The position numbers and the translations under genes were made by a program. The notes beneath the pieces are model-generated. The model had not been told where the DNA came from, made no database searches, and saw only the letters and a list, made by a program, of their open reading frames with translations. Positions 1 through 12,266 of a stretch of DNA of 64,000 nucleotides are shown piece after piece. This DNA is from Puccinia triticina. Lineage: Eukaryota > Basidiomycota > Pucciniomycetes > Pucciniales > Pucciniaceae. Every line of letters begins with the position of its first letter. Within the stretch, counting starts at the first letter, position 1. The stretch is taken from positions 2,969,501 through 3,033,500 of the forward strand of contig NC_070573.1 in assembly GCF_026914185.1 (NCBI RefSeq), in the 5' to 3' direction.

Positions 1-738
1 TCTCTTTATTATCTTCAATTGATCTCGATGGCGCATGATTAATGACGTGTTCTTAAATTAACTCTTGACGTCATCGGAGTGTTTTGTGAATCCTGTCTTT
101 ATGTTACTCTCTCTCCAAAGAACTTTGTTTCCTCTTTTCTCTCTTCTTCATTGGAATATTTCTTAATCTATTGTCTTTTCCAAGAAGCTTGGACAGATTT
201 TGAAAAAAATGTTTTCAAAAGTCCTTTGCAAATCACATATCTTTCATATATACTCGGAGTTTTCATTTGACAGGTGTCAGATACAGCGCAAGGATAAATT
301 AAAACCCAGAGCCATCATCCTTGAGAAGATGGTCTTGGAGTAGACCTCAGGAAAAACTGAGCTCATATTCAAAACCAGAGCTGCTTGTTGACCCCTCCGA
401 CCATGGTGCATGGTGACAGACCGCTGCCCTCTGCCCAAACGGAGGGGCCAACCAAGCTCCAGACCGTTACACAACCTGCAAAGTACAAGAGGGCTGTGGG
501 ATACTCCAGCCAAAAGTTAATCTCAAAATCAAAAATAAACCCATACACAAAAAAAAAATGGAAAAGGTCCAACCTTCTCAGAAAAGACAATATCATTCCC
601 TCAAAAATCAAAATCTCATTATCAATAACTTTATTACAAATTGAGTTATCCTATTAAGTTTCTATCACGCATCATGTAGAACTTAAATCTAGTTACTATC
701 CAAGCAACAGGCGAGTTATCCTCTTGGATTTAACTTCA
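1..738. other. Unassigned AT-rich sequence
   Basis: No gene, RNA or repeat boundary could be supported here. The open frames are short, overlap on both strands and show no recognisable domain. Confidence 0.4.
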
Positions 739-1337
739 TAGCCTATCTAACTTAGCTAATTTCCCTCCTCAGGGGAGCAAAGCAACCTCCGAAGGAGGGA
801 CTTACGCGCTATGTCTACCCCGCGGCCTGAGAGAATTTCAACTTTTGGTGGGCACTTTTTTATAATCAACATAGCACATGGGTCTCTGGACCAAATTCCT
901 TCTAGTTTTCATTTCTGGGACCACCCAAGCTGTCCCCATCTATGTACTATTTCCATCTACCCCCATCCCTTTTCTTTGATCTGCAATACCCTTTGTAATA
1001 TCATTAGTTTTGGATCCTGTACAGTGCAAGATGTGTAATGAAGGATGAAGTAGACATCATGGTGGTCATAAAAAAGTAATTTGAGTGCCACTCAAGGCTT
1101 CAAAAAATTTGAAAAATATGCAGGAAGATTCTCCATGGTCTTCTGCATCTTTTGTTTCCCCAACACCTGATCACCCAATGAGAATTGGTGCTGCTACAAA
1201 ACGTCAAAAAACAGCATTTTTGAAATTCTCTCAGGCCACGAGGTCAACATAGCGCATAAGTCCCTCCTTTGGAGGGTCCCTGCGAGACGGCGTCCCCCCT
1301 CCACACAGAGAGGGACTTAGTTAAGTTAGATAGCCTA
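739..1337. mobile_element. Non-autonomous element with ~105-bp terminal inverted repeats
   Basis: The left arm (about 739-843) reappears inverted at about 1219-1337. Shared blocks include the terminal GCTATCTAACTTA-type sequence, GGAGGGACTTAYGCGCTATG, and CCTGAGAGAATTTCAA at the inner edge. The outer arms have diverged by several substitutions and small indels. A TA dinucleotide lies just outside GCC at both ends, so a TA target duplication is possible but weak. Nothing inside encodes a transposase. Superfamily is unassigned. Confidence 0.6.
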
Positions 1338-1369
1338 TACATAGTGAATTGGGTAGTAGCCTGATCCTC

Positions 1370-2756
1370 ACACAACGCCCACGCCCTTGAAAGAAGGGTG
1401 TGCAGCCAAGCACATCCACTTTCAGGTGTGTTTTGGCATGTGCACACCCAAAAAGGTGTGTACACGCCTTTTTTAGTCGGCGAGCCTGGATAACATGTAC
1501 ATATGTGTACATGTTATCCAGCCTGTATATGTATAGTATATATATACAGGTTTTCCGCCCGGCCCGTACATAGGATACATAATCCAGGCTGAGGTTACCC
1601 TCCAGAGGGGGAATACATATTTACCCCTTCGCCAGGAAGTTTTGAGGATACACATCTTATGCTGCTCGTCGAGAGGAAACAAGGGGATTCCTCCCGGTGC
1701 TAGCAGTAGCCATATCCCCTCTCCCCCTGGGAGGGAAGGCCCACCCTCCCTCTCCCATCTCGCCGGTCAAAGAGGAGCTGCTGGGGAGCCTAGGTTGTAC
1801 CCAGGCTTGCCAAGAGGTTTTCCCGACGAGTAGGACACATAATCCAGGCTTACCAAGAGATTTCCTTCTGGCAAGGAGGATATATGTATCCTCCTCGCCA
1901 AGAGGTTTCCTCTCGGCCTTCCCTCCTGCCCTTTTTAAGCAGGGAAAACTCTTGGCAAGAAGGATACATATTGTATCCTCCTTGCCGAGAGGAAAAAAGG
2001 GGATTCCTCCCGGCGCAAGTATTAGCTGTATCCCTCCTTCAACAATGGGAGGTTACGCTACCCGTAACAGTAGCGTAACAAAAACGTAACGGAATCCTTG
2101 CCGTTATTGTTACAATGACGGCGGCAAAGCTTCTGTTACGTTTTCTTTAATTTTTTTTCCCTCTCTTCCTAGCCTCGTTACGTTATCCCTTGCAATCATA
2201 GAAGGATAAACTGCACAAAAAAGGGGATTTTTCCCCCTTTTGTGGCATTTTTACCTCTGGTAACGCGGTTAACGCTTTATCTTCGTTATTTTTACGGGTA
2301 TTGAGGGTGAAAACACCCTCTGTTACGTTACTCACCGGCCCAAGGAGCAATGTTGCCAGATAAAGGTAACGTGTTATCTGGTAACGGTGGCAAGTTACGT
2401 TACAAAAATCCCTCTAGATATTGTAACGTATGTAACTTCCCATTGTTGCCTCCTTTCCCCCGCTTGAAAAGGGCAGGAGGCGAGGCCCTCCCTCCCTCTC
2501 TCATCTCGCCGGACAAAGAGGAGGGCCCTCCTCTCGCCGGTTGAAGAGGAGCAAGGGCCCCCTTCTTTTACCGGGGAAGGGGAGGGATGGCCTTGCACAC
2601 CTCTTTCAGCCAAGCTGCACGCCCAACACAAGAGCGTGCGACCTTGCACGCCCGTTTAGCAAGGATTGGTAAGAAGGGTGTGTGCACATCACAACAAGTC
2701 CAAAAGTGGGCGTGTTGGCGCACACCCTTTTTTCAAGGGAGTGGGCGTGGGCGTGC
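1370..2756. repeat. Composite foldback repeat with inverted outer arms
   Basis: Sequence around 1370-1470 (CGCCCACGCCCTTGAAAGAA, then GTGTGCACAC-type motifs) returns in inverted order at about 2670-2756. Between the arms lie paired modules: CTCCCATCTCGCCGG near 1758 and CTCTCATCTCGCCGG near 2497, and GAGGAAACAAGGGGATTCCT near 1672 with a similar block near 1988. Near 1485-1522 is an almost perfect hairpin built on CTGGATAACATGTAC. A separate element (2040-2448) is inserted inside. No coding region is supported; ends were not fixed. Confidence 0.5.
2040..2448. mobile_element. 409-bp MITE-like foldback element, 7-bp target duplication
   Basis: The element begins CAACAATGGGAGGTTACG and ends with the inverse, CTTCCCATTGTTG. 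It is flanked on both sides by CCTCCTT (2033-2039 and 2449-2455). The interior is rich in GTAACG and CGTTAC words on both strands, so it can fold extensively. Termini and the 7-bp duplication match the element at 47451-47918, suggesting one transposition machinery. The CAnnnnTGGG end recalls hAT termini, but hAT duplications are usually 8 bp. Confidence 0.75.
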
Positions 2757-2791
2757 CCCCAAAACGGGGCGTGCATTTATCAAAGCCACCC

Positions 2792-3480
2792 CCTCTTGAC
2801 TGCGCCTAACCTCAAGTTGCTCCCCCTTTCCGCCGGTGGCAAAACTCCGACTTTGAGCCACCGACACCACCCACCCTTCAGCCAAACTTAACATAAGGGA
2901 TGCTAAACCTTGCTGCTGCGAAGTCAGCGCTACTTTGTGCACGCATGTTAGCCGCGGGATTCCTCTACTTATCGCGCCTAGCTGCAGGGAGGTCAGCACA
3001 AATCTTGTAAGATTCTTTGAAGTATTGCATCGGACAGTTGCAAAGTCTTTTACTTATTCAAAATTTTGTAGTCTTTTAAATATACTTCGACTTTTTGTAA
3101 ACATGTTTGACAGACTACTTGGCATGCTTGTGCTCCTGTTCTTTCTTTTATTCTTCAATATTTATGTCTGTCTATTTTATTTTATTTTCTTTGTCTACGT
3201 AGCTGGTTGACAATAAGAGGGACAATGATATTAATTAAAACTATTTATAAAAAAGCTTCTATTCTGAAATATGATTCAACTGCCTGGCTAAGTTCAAGCA
3301 TCCAGCAGACAGGATGGAGGTAGGAATAGATGGCAAGCCCAAAAGTTCACTAAAATTTCAAAACAATTGTTTCACATCTTTGTGTTGGGTTCCAAGCTGT
3401 CATGTAGATGTTTTGATGCAGATTCTTGGCATGTAGCTTAAGCTGAACCCCTAAAGGTACTGCAGCAAAGCCGCCTTGGT
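2792..3480. other. No recognisable feature
   Basis: This AT-rich stretch holds only short frames, including a hydrophobic Phe/Leu-rich one near 3100-3210 that looks like a composition artefact. No repeat or gene is supported. Confidence 0.35.
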
Positions 3481-3659
3481 CTCTAGTCAGACTTATCCCC
3501 TATTGCATTGTCTATAACTTCTAAACAAGAAGAGATAGAAGAAAAAAATGTGCTCTCCAAAGAGTACCCTGATTCTGAACTACAATTGCCAATGGGTTGA
3601 GTGCCATATTCTAGCGCAGAGCTTGAAGAAACAGAACGTACCCGTGTAGCAGAACCGCA

Positions 3660-5716
3660 CAATGGTAGTTGAATTAAGAGCTCCTTGTGGACACCTATTG
3701 CCACGACCAAGGACCCTAAACCTCGTCGTAGAAAGGTCCAAGCACCCATTAAGATATCTGACTGGACCTCTGAACCGTCAGCAAAGTCTAGCGCAAAAGA
3801 ATCCAAGAAACAATCCTCTTCAACAAAAAAAAGTAGGAGACTTTCTGCTAAATCTCAAGCTACAGGTACTCTTCTTTGACAAATCATTTTTCAATTCTCA
3901 TTTACTTAATAAACTTCCTGATCATAATGCCTCCCCATCTCAGGAATGGCCAAAACCTCTCCGCAGAACAACAGCTCCACTACCAGCTCAGTCCTGCAGC
4001 AGAAGAGCGGCTTTGAAGAGCTAGAATTGGCGCTGCTGCTGCTGGGAGAGGAATTTCTCACCTTCCTGCAAGATGAGCCTTTGCCCCCGTAGGCTCCATA
4101 TACAGGAATACCTCCGGCGCTGTACGATCCAAGGGAGAGGTCCCTGGCCCTAGCCTCCAACAGGTTGACCCCAGTACTGTGCCCCGTAGAGAGGGATTCA
4201 ATGATTTTAGCAGGCACTCTACAAACCCAGAGGTTTTACGAAAGGAAGCGCAGCCAAATCTAGCCCTGCTTCTGCCTATTCAGAACCACCTTCCAGCCAA
4301 TTCCTCAGGCCCAATGGAGCTCATACCAGAGGATCCAGAGATCTCAGGTCTAGTCAATCTTTTCAACAACCAGTTCAACCTTTTTGTCCAAGCTTGAGAG
4401 GCGCAGAACCTGAGATCTATGAAGATTATCCTCTCCCAGGCGGCCACGACCCAGGATATGATCAAAGACATAGTTGGGAGAGAAGAGACTATCCGTCTCT
4501 GCCAAGAATGGATTCCCCGGATGGAATTGAACGAGATACTAGAGCGCTCAATGTACCATCAGGGCAACAGCAACAAGCCCCAGAACACGGCTGCCCCTCC
4601 TTTGCATAACAATCCGTCCCTGGCTATAATTCCTCGCGCCAGCCACCAACTCATGATGGCTACGCCAACCCCAGAGCCCGCAAATTTTTAACACCAGACT
4701 TGAGAGACTGGGAAGGGTCATACCCTTCTGTACAGTCAAGGAACTCTGCCGCCCCGCCGCAACAACCTCCGCTCCAAGAGAACATGCCTTACCGCGGCCC
4801 TCAAATGCCGCCGCCACCTGCACCCCCTCCGTCGCAGCCGCCGCTCCAAGTGAGGCAACACCCAGCTACTATACCGCAAGAGGTGGTTCAGCTGTTCCGC
4901 CACCATCCCTATCAGCAACCTGGCGGGTACAACCAACAACATCAACACCCCTATCCTCCCACGGCGCACACGTACACAGACCAATACCCCCCTCCTCCTC
5001 AAGGAAACTGGAGAGGATCAGAGAGGAATTGGAGACGCCCATGAGACAAAACTCAAAGAGTTTTCCAGATAGGAGAATACCTCTTGAGAGCTACTCAAGG
5101 AGTAAGGAGGGGCTACAGGCGTGGAAGAGCTCGAGGGAGAGGCCAGTATTAGAGGAATCATTACCCAAGAGTTCTTTAAGTAGTGATTCCCCTCTTGGAC
5201 TTAGTTTAGATATAGATAATCTCTCTGATCCCTCAAATAGAGAATTCTTTCTGAATAACCTTAACAATGACATGTCTAGAAATGGCCCTTTATTCCTAGA
5301 AGAAAAATTACAAGTTCTTTTCTCTAAGTTTCTCTCTGACTTATCTGGTACAGTTGAAACCATTCCTGGTACTCTTCTTGAATCTTGTGTTAGCAATTTT
5401 AAAGAATTCCTAAATCATTCTATTCTTTATCTCTTTAAAAATGAATTTATTCCCTTTTTTACTTGACCAAATCCTGAACAAAATAGGAGAGTGTGCCAAA
5501 GAGAGATCCACTGTGAGTAAAAATGTGTTAGAACAACTAAAAAAACACATGGATGAGAAATTTGAGGCAGTCCAAGATCTGATCCTTGTAAATGAGTCTC
5601 AATGCCATTCCAACATGGATACCACCAGGGGAGAAAGTGTGGCACTCTCCAGAGAGTGCCAGACTGTAACTTCCTTTAGCAACCATGGCGGGTATAAAGC
5701 ATGTAAACATGTGTGA
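3660..5716 (+). pseudogene. Decayed gag-like or ORF1-like retroelement sequence
   Basis: Consecutive plus-strand frames (about 4179-4397, 4419-4691, 4700-5044, 5029-5466, 5441-5716) read like one broken protein. It has an acidic N-terminal part, a Pro/Gln-rich stretch near 4740-5030, and in another frame near 5095-5150 an Arg/Gly-rich patch (RRGYRRGRARGRG) typical of nucleic-acid-binding gag or ORF1 tails. A Leu-rich, possibly coiled segment follows. Stops and frameshifts break it throughout, and no reverse transcriptase follows. Assignment to a retroelement rests only on composition and order, so a non-mobile origin is possible. Confidence 0.3.
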
Positions 5717-6495
5717 CACATATGCAAATTAAGCTTGTGTCAATGTGTATGTGATGTTCACCTCAGTCTGCTCTCATCTTTATCCTAACCTCATGGCAAA
5801 GTTCATATCTTCACCTGAATTTGAACCAATGATCAACTCCAGCTTGACTAAACTTCACCAATTTCAATGGGTGTTCCAGCTGAGGATCCTGAAAGCCATG
5901 TTTCCATCAGAAAAGGTAAATCTTGTTCAGCTTCACTGTGACCAGGAAAGCTCTAATAATCAAGCCACAAGGGGACCTCAAGATGTATGCATCTCCTGGT
6001 TATCATTTCAGGGTGGTACAATCCAACTTCTCTTTCAGATAGATCTGAAGTGGGAGGAAAGACACCAGAATCATCTCTTAACTGCCTGGCATGTTTCAAC
6101 AATTGTTTCCAGGCCAAACATTGTTCATATGTGATGTAATTAGCATTATTTTTTCAAATCACCCAACCACTGGAAACACATGTGTTAGAATTCTGCCCCA
6201 TGCCCAGAGAAGGGCCTATTTCTATTTTGTTCCTCTTCCTTCCATCAGGGTTCCATAGTCAGCTAGGCCCCTCTTTAGGCCCCTTTTCCCACATTTATTT
6301 CTTCTGTTCCCACATGAAATACATACTTCACTTAGTTTTGAGCCCATGGTAGTCAGACCTGCTCCTCTGGAGACTTCTGATCTGCTGTTCTGAGTCCCTG
6401 AGCATTCTGCGCTCCTGATCTTCTTCAGCTCACCCTTCTTCAGTCTTAGGCCCTTGGCCATATTTCTTTCAACATGATCCCCTGGGCTCCACAGT
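5717..6495. other. No confident feature; possible 5' part of the hAT remnant
   Basis: A 129-codon frame (5745-6134) has no recognised domain. Position just upstream of hAT coding sequence leaves open that it belongs to that element's N-terminal or subterminal region. Confidence 0.25.
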
Positions 6496-6525
6496 GTAAC
6501 AGTAAATCATAATCAGACCTGAGTA

Positions 6526-8114
6526 GTGGCTACCTTATCCAGGATTGTCCCTGTTGAGAAATTTGGTATTCAGGAAAAAGTAAGTGCAATTTTACCAGCT
6601 TTCTGGAACAATTCCCAACCTCACCAATCTCACCACTCTTTCTCTTGCCTAGATCTGTGGGATTGTAAGCAACAATGCAACCAACAACAAGGTGATGGTC
6701 AGGGAGCTCACTTGCTTTGAAGGCAAGACACACTGGATCCAATGTTTTGCCCACGTCATCAACTTGATAGTCCAGTCCATACTCCGCCCATCCAGAACTC
6801 AGAAAAATCAACAATCCAGGAATTTGAGTGTGATTGAATCCAATGATGATGGGGATTCTGAGGAGGACGACCCTCTGGGGCAAATAAGATTGTATGTTTA
6901 AGTTCATTGTTTTCACTTTTGGTATGTTTAGCTAATTATTTTTTGGCATGATAGGCTTGCCGGTGGGGACAAAGGTGATGCCACATCAGATGATGAAGAT
7001 ATTGGATCCAGTGACAAAGAAGAAACCTCTCTTTGAGCTTCTGAAGATTACAAAACCCCCAGTGAGGCAGATATTGACAACTTTAGCAATGAAGACAAAA
7101 AAAATCAATACACCAGCGGATCTTTCAGAGAAACTTTGGCCAAAGTAAGCCAACCCTTTTGATTGAATCAGAGATTCCCCAAGTTTTGGGCAATTGCCAA
7201 GAAACTGAGGTTCTCCCCCAATTCAGAAGCAGAGTTCATTGAGATCTGTCAGGAAAAATGATGTGCAACCCCGCACAACATCAAACAAGATGTACGTCCT
7301 CTCCTCTTTATAGAATTGCAATATGTAAGTTTCTTTCCCCTTGGTTTTTTGATTTTCCTCCTGTTACTCTTTTCCCTTTTGCTAAAATTATTTCTTCCCC
7401 AGTGCTGCACCCTTCTTTTTGGGAATAGTACTTCAAGTTTACTCACTTGAAACCTGAATGGATAGCCAAAGCTATCCAACTTGCACGCAACATGTGGGTC
7501 TTGCATTACAAGCCATGAGTGATCCCTACCACCAATGCACCAACTCCAAGCTCCAGGGTAAGTTATTTGTACCAAATGTGATGTGGTGTAAACAATGAAA
7601 TTAATGAACTTTGATTTTCTAGCTCAATGCTTGCCCGCCTTGGAAATGCTGCTGCAGTCAGCTCATGTGACCCATTTGATATGTGGCTCAATGGAGCGCT
7701 TATTCTTGAGGATGGCAATCCGGTGAATCCTTTGGATTGGTGGGTGAAGCAGAAGGCTTTAGGAAACATGCATGGGGGACTGGTGCATATGGCAATAGAC
7801 ATTTTAAGCTGTCCAGGTGAGCAATAATATACTAACTATCCCAATCTTACAAATCATCGCAGATCATTGATTGTCTTCAATTCCTAGCAACATTGGTTGA
7901 TGTTGAGCGGGCCTTCAGCTTTGAGCGCGATTATGTGACATCAAAGAGGCACAGACTTGCACCCCAATTGCTGAGCAGGGGAATGGCTTTTGCTTTCTAT
8001 TTGAAGAACAATAAAATACAAGAGGGTGTCTTGGCGCAGTGGAAACAAGGAGCTGAAGAAAATCAGAAGATGCAGAAGAAAGGCAAGATAAACGCAATAG
8101 TACTTGATGAGTGA
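6526..8114 (+). pseudogene. hAT-family transposase, decayed
   Basis: Exon-like blocks are collinear with fungal hAT transposases. Near 6655-6790 is the conserved CFAHVINL segment, part of the catalytic RNase H-like region. Near 7215-7270 is a block in the style of EFIEICQEK followed by CATPHNIK. At 7627-7827 and 7893-8114 is the C-terminal dimerisation region, with NPLDWWVKQ, HGGLVHMAIDILSCP, VDVERAFSFERDYV and RHRLAPQLLSRG. Introns are recognisable, for example GTAAGTGC to CTAG at about 6580-6653. In-frame stops and frame changes around 7060, 7260 and 7520 make it nonfunctional. Terminal repeats were not located. Confidence 0.82.
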
Positions 8115-8204
8115 TAGCACTCACCAATCTATATATAGTTTGCATGTGTGGTAGTCAGTGTTAGTTGGGTAATAAAAATGATTAAATTTTTTTTTGCTAC
8201 ATTT

Positions 8205-8350
8205 TTGGCTGTAAGTACTGCTGGTACCCGTCAGAGGTACCGCCAGTACGCGCGTAGAGGTGCCAGGTGCGGTACTTGGTACCTAATTTCAGCCAAATTT
8301 CAACCTGGTACCCGGGTGTCAACCAGTACCCGGGTCCCACAGGGCCATCT
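8205..8350. repeat. GGTACC/GGTACT-rich palindromic patch
   Basis: Within about 145 bp the words GGTACC, GGTACT, AGTACC and their complements recur many times, giving strong local dyad symmetry. It stands out against AT-rich flanks. It may be a fragment of a foldback element; no ends were found. Confidence 0.45.
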
Positions 8351-8940
8351 TTAGTACATTATAAAGTTTAGCGGGCAGTAAAAACACATCATGACTTCAA
8401 AATTTGCACTTCAGGAAAACATTTGGAAGTAAATATGTACAACAAATGGCTTCCTGCCATTTTGTCTGACCCAGGTATGTATAAATACTGCAAGTACATA
8501 AAGCAATGAAAATGCCATACGCAGATAGAGTTCAAAAAATCTGAAGAAGATGGTAAGGATGGATCTATATGTCTAGTATACTAGCCCATTCTGTATATTC
8601 ATCAAATTCAATAAATCAGAAAGCTTCTGCAATTTGATTTCAAGCTGATGTCTAAATGGAAGAACATTTTTCAGCTGTATTCCAACTTCTCAACACTGTG
8701 CCAGAAGGATTTATCAGTTCCCTCTTCAATTTTTTTGAGTTTATTGAGTTGAATGAGGTACCCTAAATACTTCTTATCAATAGTTTTGCGCAAATCATGG
8801 GGAAATTTCTTTCCCCTCCGGAGGCAAAATTTTGTTACTACCAGATGGTGTTGGTTTGAAATTTCTTGAAAAATTTGTGATGCCTTAAGCTTTTTATTGT
8901 TTCATGTTCTGTGTTCAAATCTTGGTCTTGAGGTCTGCAA
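8351..8940. other. No recognisable feature
   Basis: AT-rich sequence without supported coding or repeat structure. Confidence 0.35.
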
Positions 8941-9289
8941 TTTCAGGTAGACATGCTTCTGTTTTTTTGTGAATCTGTCAGGTATTCTGGGCATTCAAAT
9001 AAGTCTCTGAGCAAAACTGCCAATTTTGGTTGCATTTCAATATCAATTGGTTTATCATCCTGATCCATGAAGTACATTTCTGCCAGGGAAGGCAGCACTA
9101 AATGGCCATTTTCATTGATATGCAGTTGGAACATCTTGAAGAAATCATATTCAAATTCACTGACACTTGAAATCACCAGAATAATTCCCTCAAAGTCCTG
9201 AAGTTGTTGGAATTCAATTGATTGCTTGAAATCATTGGAGTCCATCCACTTTGAAGCAGCCCTCCTTAAATCATCATCCCTCATCAACA

Positions 9290-9880
9290 GCCGCTCACTG
9301 CCTCCGCACAAGCTCAAGCCACCACCACGCTCACTCATCCTCAGCCAAGCCACGCAGCCTCAAAAACTACATACCCTTCCAGGACGCGCTACTGGTTGTC
9401 AGGAAATCACCATACCACCGCTGCCGGCGCCACCTCTTATTGTCACTCTCCACAACCGTTAGCACACCCAGTCCATCCAACAACAACAGCAACATTACCA
9501 ACCCTCCTTGCGCCTTGCGAGTCTCCCTGCCCACCTCCCAATGGCCCCCACTCAACCTGCCCTACTCCTTCCTCTTGTCCGACAACGGCCTCCTGCTCCG
9601 TCGAGCCACAACCCACCAGCATCGCCAGCTCAACCAACGGCCTCAAGGCCCGCCGTGGGCTCACCAAGCCCCTTTCAATATCCCTCGCTGTCATCCCGGC
9701 TAACAACAACCATCAGCAACAACAAAATTCTAACGTCACCCAAGGCCTGGCCACCCCGCTCAGAGCAAGACACAAGCAAAACAACAACAACAACAACAAA
9801 CGCAACATCAACTCCAAGACCTCCGCCTTCTTGTGCTCCCTTCTCCCCTATCCTTGGCTTGGAGACCTCGGTTAAGCCTG
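9290..9880. repeat. CA/CAA-rich low-complexity block
   Basis: The plus strand is dominated by CCA, CAA and ACC triplets, including (AAC)n near 9775-9800. Long frames in all phases follow from this composition. It may be an insertion in the surrounding minus-strand pseudogene. Confidence 0.45.
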
Positions 9881-10725
9881 GGCCCAGAGTCAGGTGGTCC
9901 TGGTCCTGCAGCATTCATGCTTTAGACAGCAAATCAGGGAGGAGAATTTGTGGTGGAAGAAGTCATTTTCAGCAATAAAGGTGCAGGCTACACCTTTGAA
10001 AGTGCAGCGGTGTAGCCGCCTTAAACTCTATTTTTTACCATGTCATACATCATTTTGTAGTGGGTGAGTGCTTTATGTACATCATCATCCTTTGTGAACC
10101 TGAATGCAGTAATGTGGTTGATTATCTTTTCTAAGAGGATTTTCATCTCAGATGCTGAACTGGCTTTCTCTGGCAATGCTTTTGCAAGAAATTATTCCCT
10201 TATTTCCTCAAAAAGATTGAAACCACTATATGAAGGTGCAGATTTTTCATGTGCAAGTCGGCCCTCAAGTAATTGGAACTCTACCTGGTCCCAAGCCTCC
10301 TCATCAAAATCTGCCAAGTTGATAACAAATATGGATAGATTAATGGGTTTTGATTATTTTTTCCCTTGCATCATCCAAATGTTAGGAAATGAGACTAACC
10401 TTGGGCAAGCTCTTTCAGATTGCTATTCTTATGATTAGGGTTGTTGGTAATGCTCATTCTGAGATCAAAATTGATATATGTGCTGGGAAATTCATGTTGA
10501 GGGTATTTGGCAGTAATGAAGTTTGCAAACAATTGACCCTGATCTTTGGTCTCAAAATCTGAAATGGTTTCTGGAGAGATAAGTTCAAGTTTTTTAAATT
10601 CATGCAATAAATCAATCATCAAGTGAGTCCAATGGGAAATTCCTAATCTTGCTTCATGTTCCATCAAAACATTTGAATTGGTGGCAGGGATAACTTTCAC
10701 AGCATTCACAAAAATGTGAAGGGAT

Positions 10726-11661
10726 CACTGCAAGAAAAACTCTAGAAACTGCTTGCAGTTGAGATGCAAGAACTCAAGGCAAGCTGTGCCCCATGCAAGA
10801 ATCAAGCACTGGTTGATTCCATGCACATTGTCTAATTTATGCAAGAGTGAGTCTAAGGTACAAAAAACTAAGTGCAGGAGTTGATACCTGTGCAAATTCC
10901 CCTTTCATGTGCACATACCCCTTTCATGTACACATACCCCTTTCATGTGCATATATCACTTTTGTATGAATTCACCTCTTTCATAATTTGTACATAGCCC
11001 TTTATGTGCACATACCCCTTTCATGTGTGTATATCCCTTTCATGTGCATGTATCCCTGTCACAATGTGTACATACCCCTTTCATCATGTGTTCATGACCC
11101 TTTCATGCTTACATGCCCCCTTTGAGTTTTTTAGATCCCTTTTAATACCCCTTTTATCATTCAGGTTTACATACCCCTTTGATGTTTACATATCCCTTTC
11201 ATGTGCAAATACCCCTTCTGCACAAACCCCTTTCATGCATAAATACCCCTTTCATGCATAAATACCCCTTTCATGCATAAATACCCCTTTCATGCATACA
11301 TACCCCTTTCATCATGTGTAAATATCCCTCTTATGTGTTAATACACCTCCTCACATTCCCCTTTCATGCATACATAGTTCTTTCATCTGTACATATCCCT
11401 TTCATGTGTACATACCCTTTTTATGTTATTCTGGCTGGATTTTTTGATAAAAGAAAATGAAAGGGTGCTCAGGGGGGTGCTCATTTGCCTCAGCCTACTG
11501 CATGAGCACTACAGCATGTTCAACATTGAGATGCTGAACAAGGTACACACTCAAGTTGCACCAGCACGGAATTTGGGTGCTTGACTCCAGCTTGAGCTGA
11601 AGCTTGGTTGAAGCTTGCTGCATCTCAACTGCAAGCAGTTTCTAGAGTTTTTCTTGCAGTG
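10726..11661. mobile_element. CACTA-like non-autonomous element (936 bp)
   Basis: Terminal inverted repeats of about 45 bp start CACTGCAAGAAAAACTC and end with the inverse GAGTTTTTCTTGCAGTG. The flanks repeat GAT (10723-10725 and 11662-11664), matching the 3-bp duplication of CACTA/EnSpm elements. A 5-bp reading (GGATC around ACTGC...GCAGT) is also possible. The interior carries a tandem-repeat field rather than a transposase. The element splits an unrecognised minus-strand gene. Its termini closely resemble those of the element at 25428-27201. Confidence 0.78.
10895..11425. repeat. Degenerate ~18-22 bp tandem repeats
   Basis: The motif CATACCCCTTTCATGTG with variants recurs about 25 times; the cleanest stretch near 11225-11310 repeats CCCCTTTCATGCATAAATA. 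The array lies wholly inside the CACTA-like element and probably expanded there. Confidence 0.85.
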
Positions 11662-12266
11662 GATCATCTATTGTGTTGAGGCGTACTATATCCCAAATTT
11701 TATGGGGCAATACATCTTTTCCTTCTCTCAGTAGTAATGACTCCCCCTTTTGAATTTTTTGATCTTTCCATCATAAAGATTCTTCACAATATGCTCCAAT
11801 GTCATGATGTGCTCCTGAAATTCTCTTGGATATATGTTGTCTAGGATTTGAATATTTTCTTTCAGTTGGTCAATCTTCCTCATCATTTCTTTTTGATGCC
11901 CTTCAATCTGCAATATTTCTGAAATAAGGAACAATTATTTCATCAGAAAAATAGAATCTGATGTTCCCATGATAGGCTTTGGATTTACAGACTTCTTAAT
12001 TTTCCAGTATCCACAACTTTTGGCTGATAATTTGAGTCATTTTTTTAGTAATTTCCTTCCTTTTTGAGCCCACAGGATCTAAAGCAAACACAAATTTCAA
12101 CAAGTCAATAAAAAAATGAATCTTCCAATAAATAGATCTGTCTCAAGGAAACTGTTTTTACTACCTTCTAGTCTAGAGGTTGGCTCACTGGAAGGAGTTG
12201 ATTCCTGAGTCGCATTGCTTTCATCTGCCATTTGATTTGAATCAATTTGACTCGCAATGATAGAAT

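Larger units (their letters stand above)
8943..12229 (-). pseudogene. Unrecognised multi-exon gene, broken and interrupted by a CACTA-like element
   Basis: A start-like ATG at 12229 opens a Ser/Thr-rich N-terminus (MADESNATQESTPS...), followed by a GTAGTAAA donor and further coding blocks: about 12080-11985, 11915-11728 (Lys/Glu-rich, probably helical), 10709-10395, about 10335-10050, and 9270-8943. An in-frame TAA lies near 12000, another near 10195, and the frame changes at the insertion at 10726-11661. A CA-rich low-complexity block (9290-9880) separates the last piece. The family was not recognised; the C-terminal blocks may not all belong to one gene. The call rests on consistent strand, plausible splice sites and sensible amino-acid composition. 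Confidence 0.4.

Noticed and set aside
10895..11425. Tandem array that could be mistaken for a CRISPR array
   Set aside because: Units are degenerate and contiguous, without unique spacers of uniform length, and the surrounding sequence is eukaryotic.
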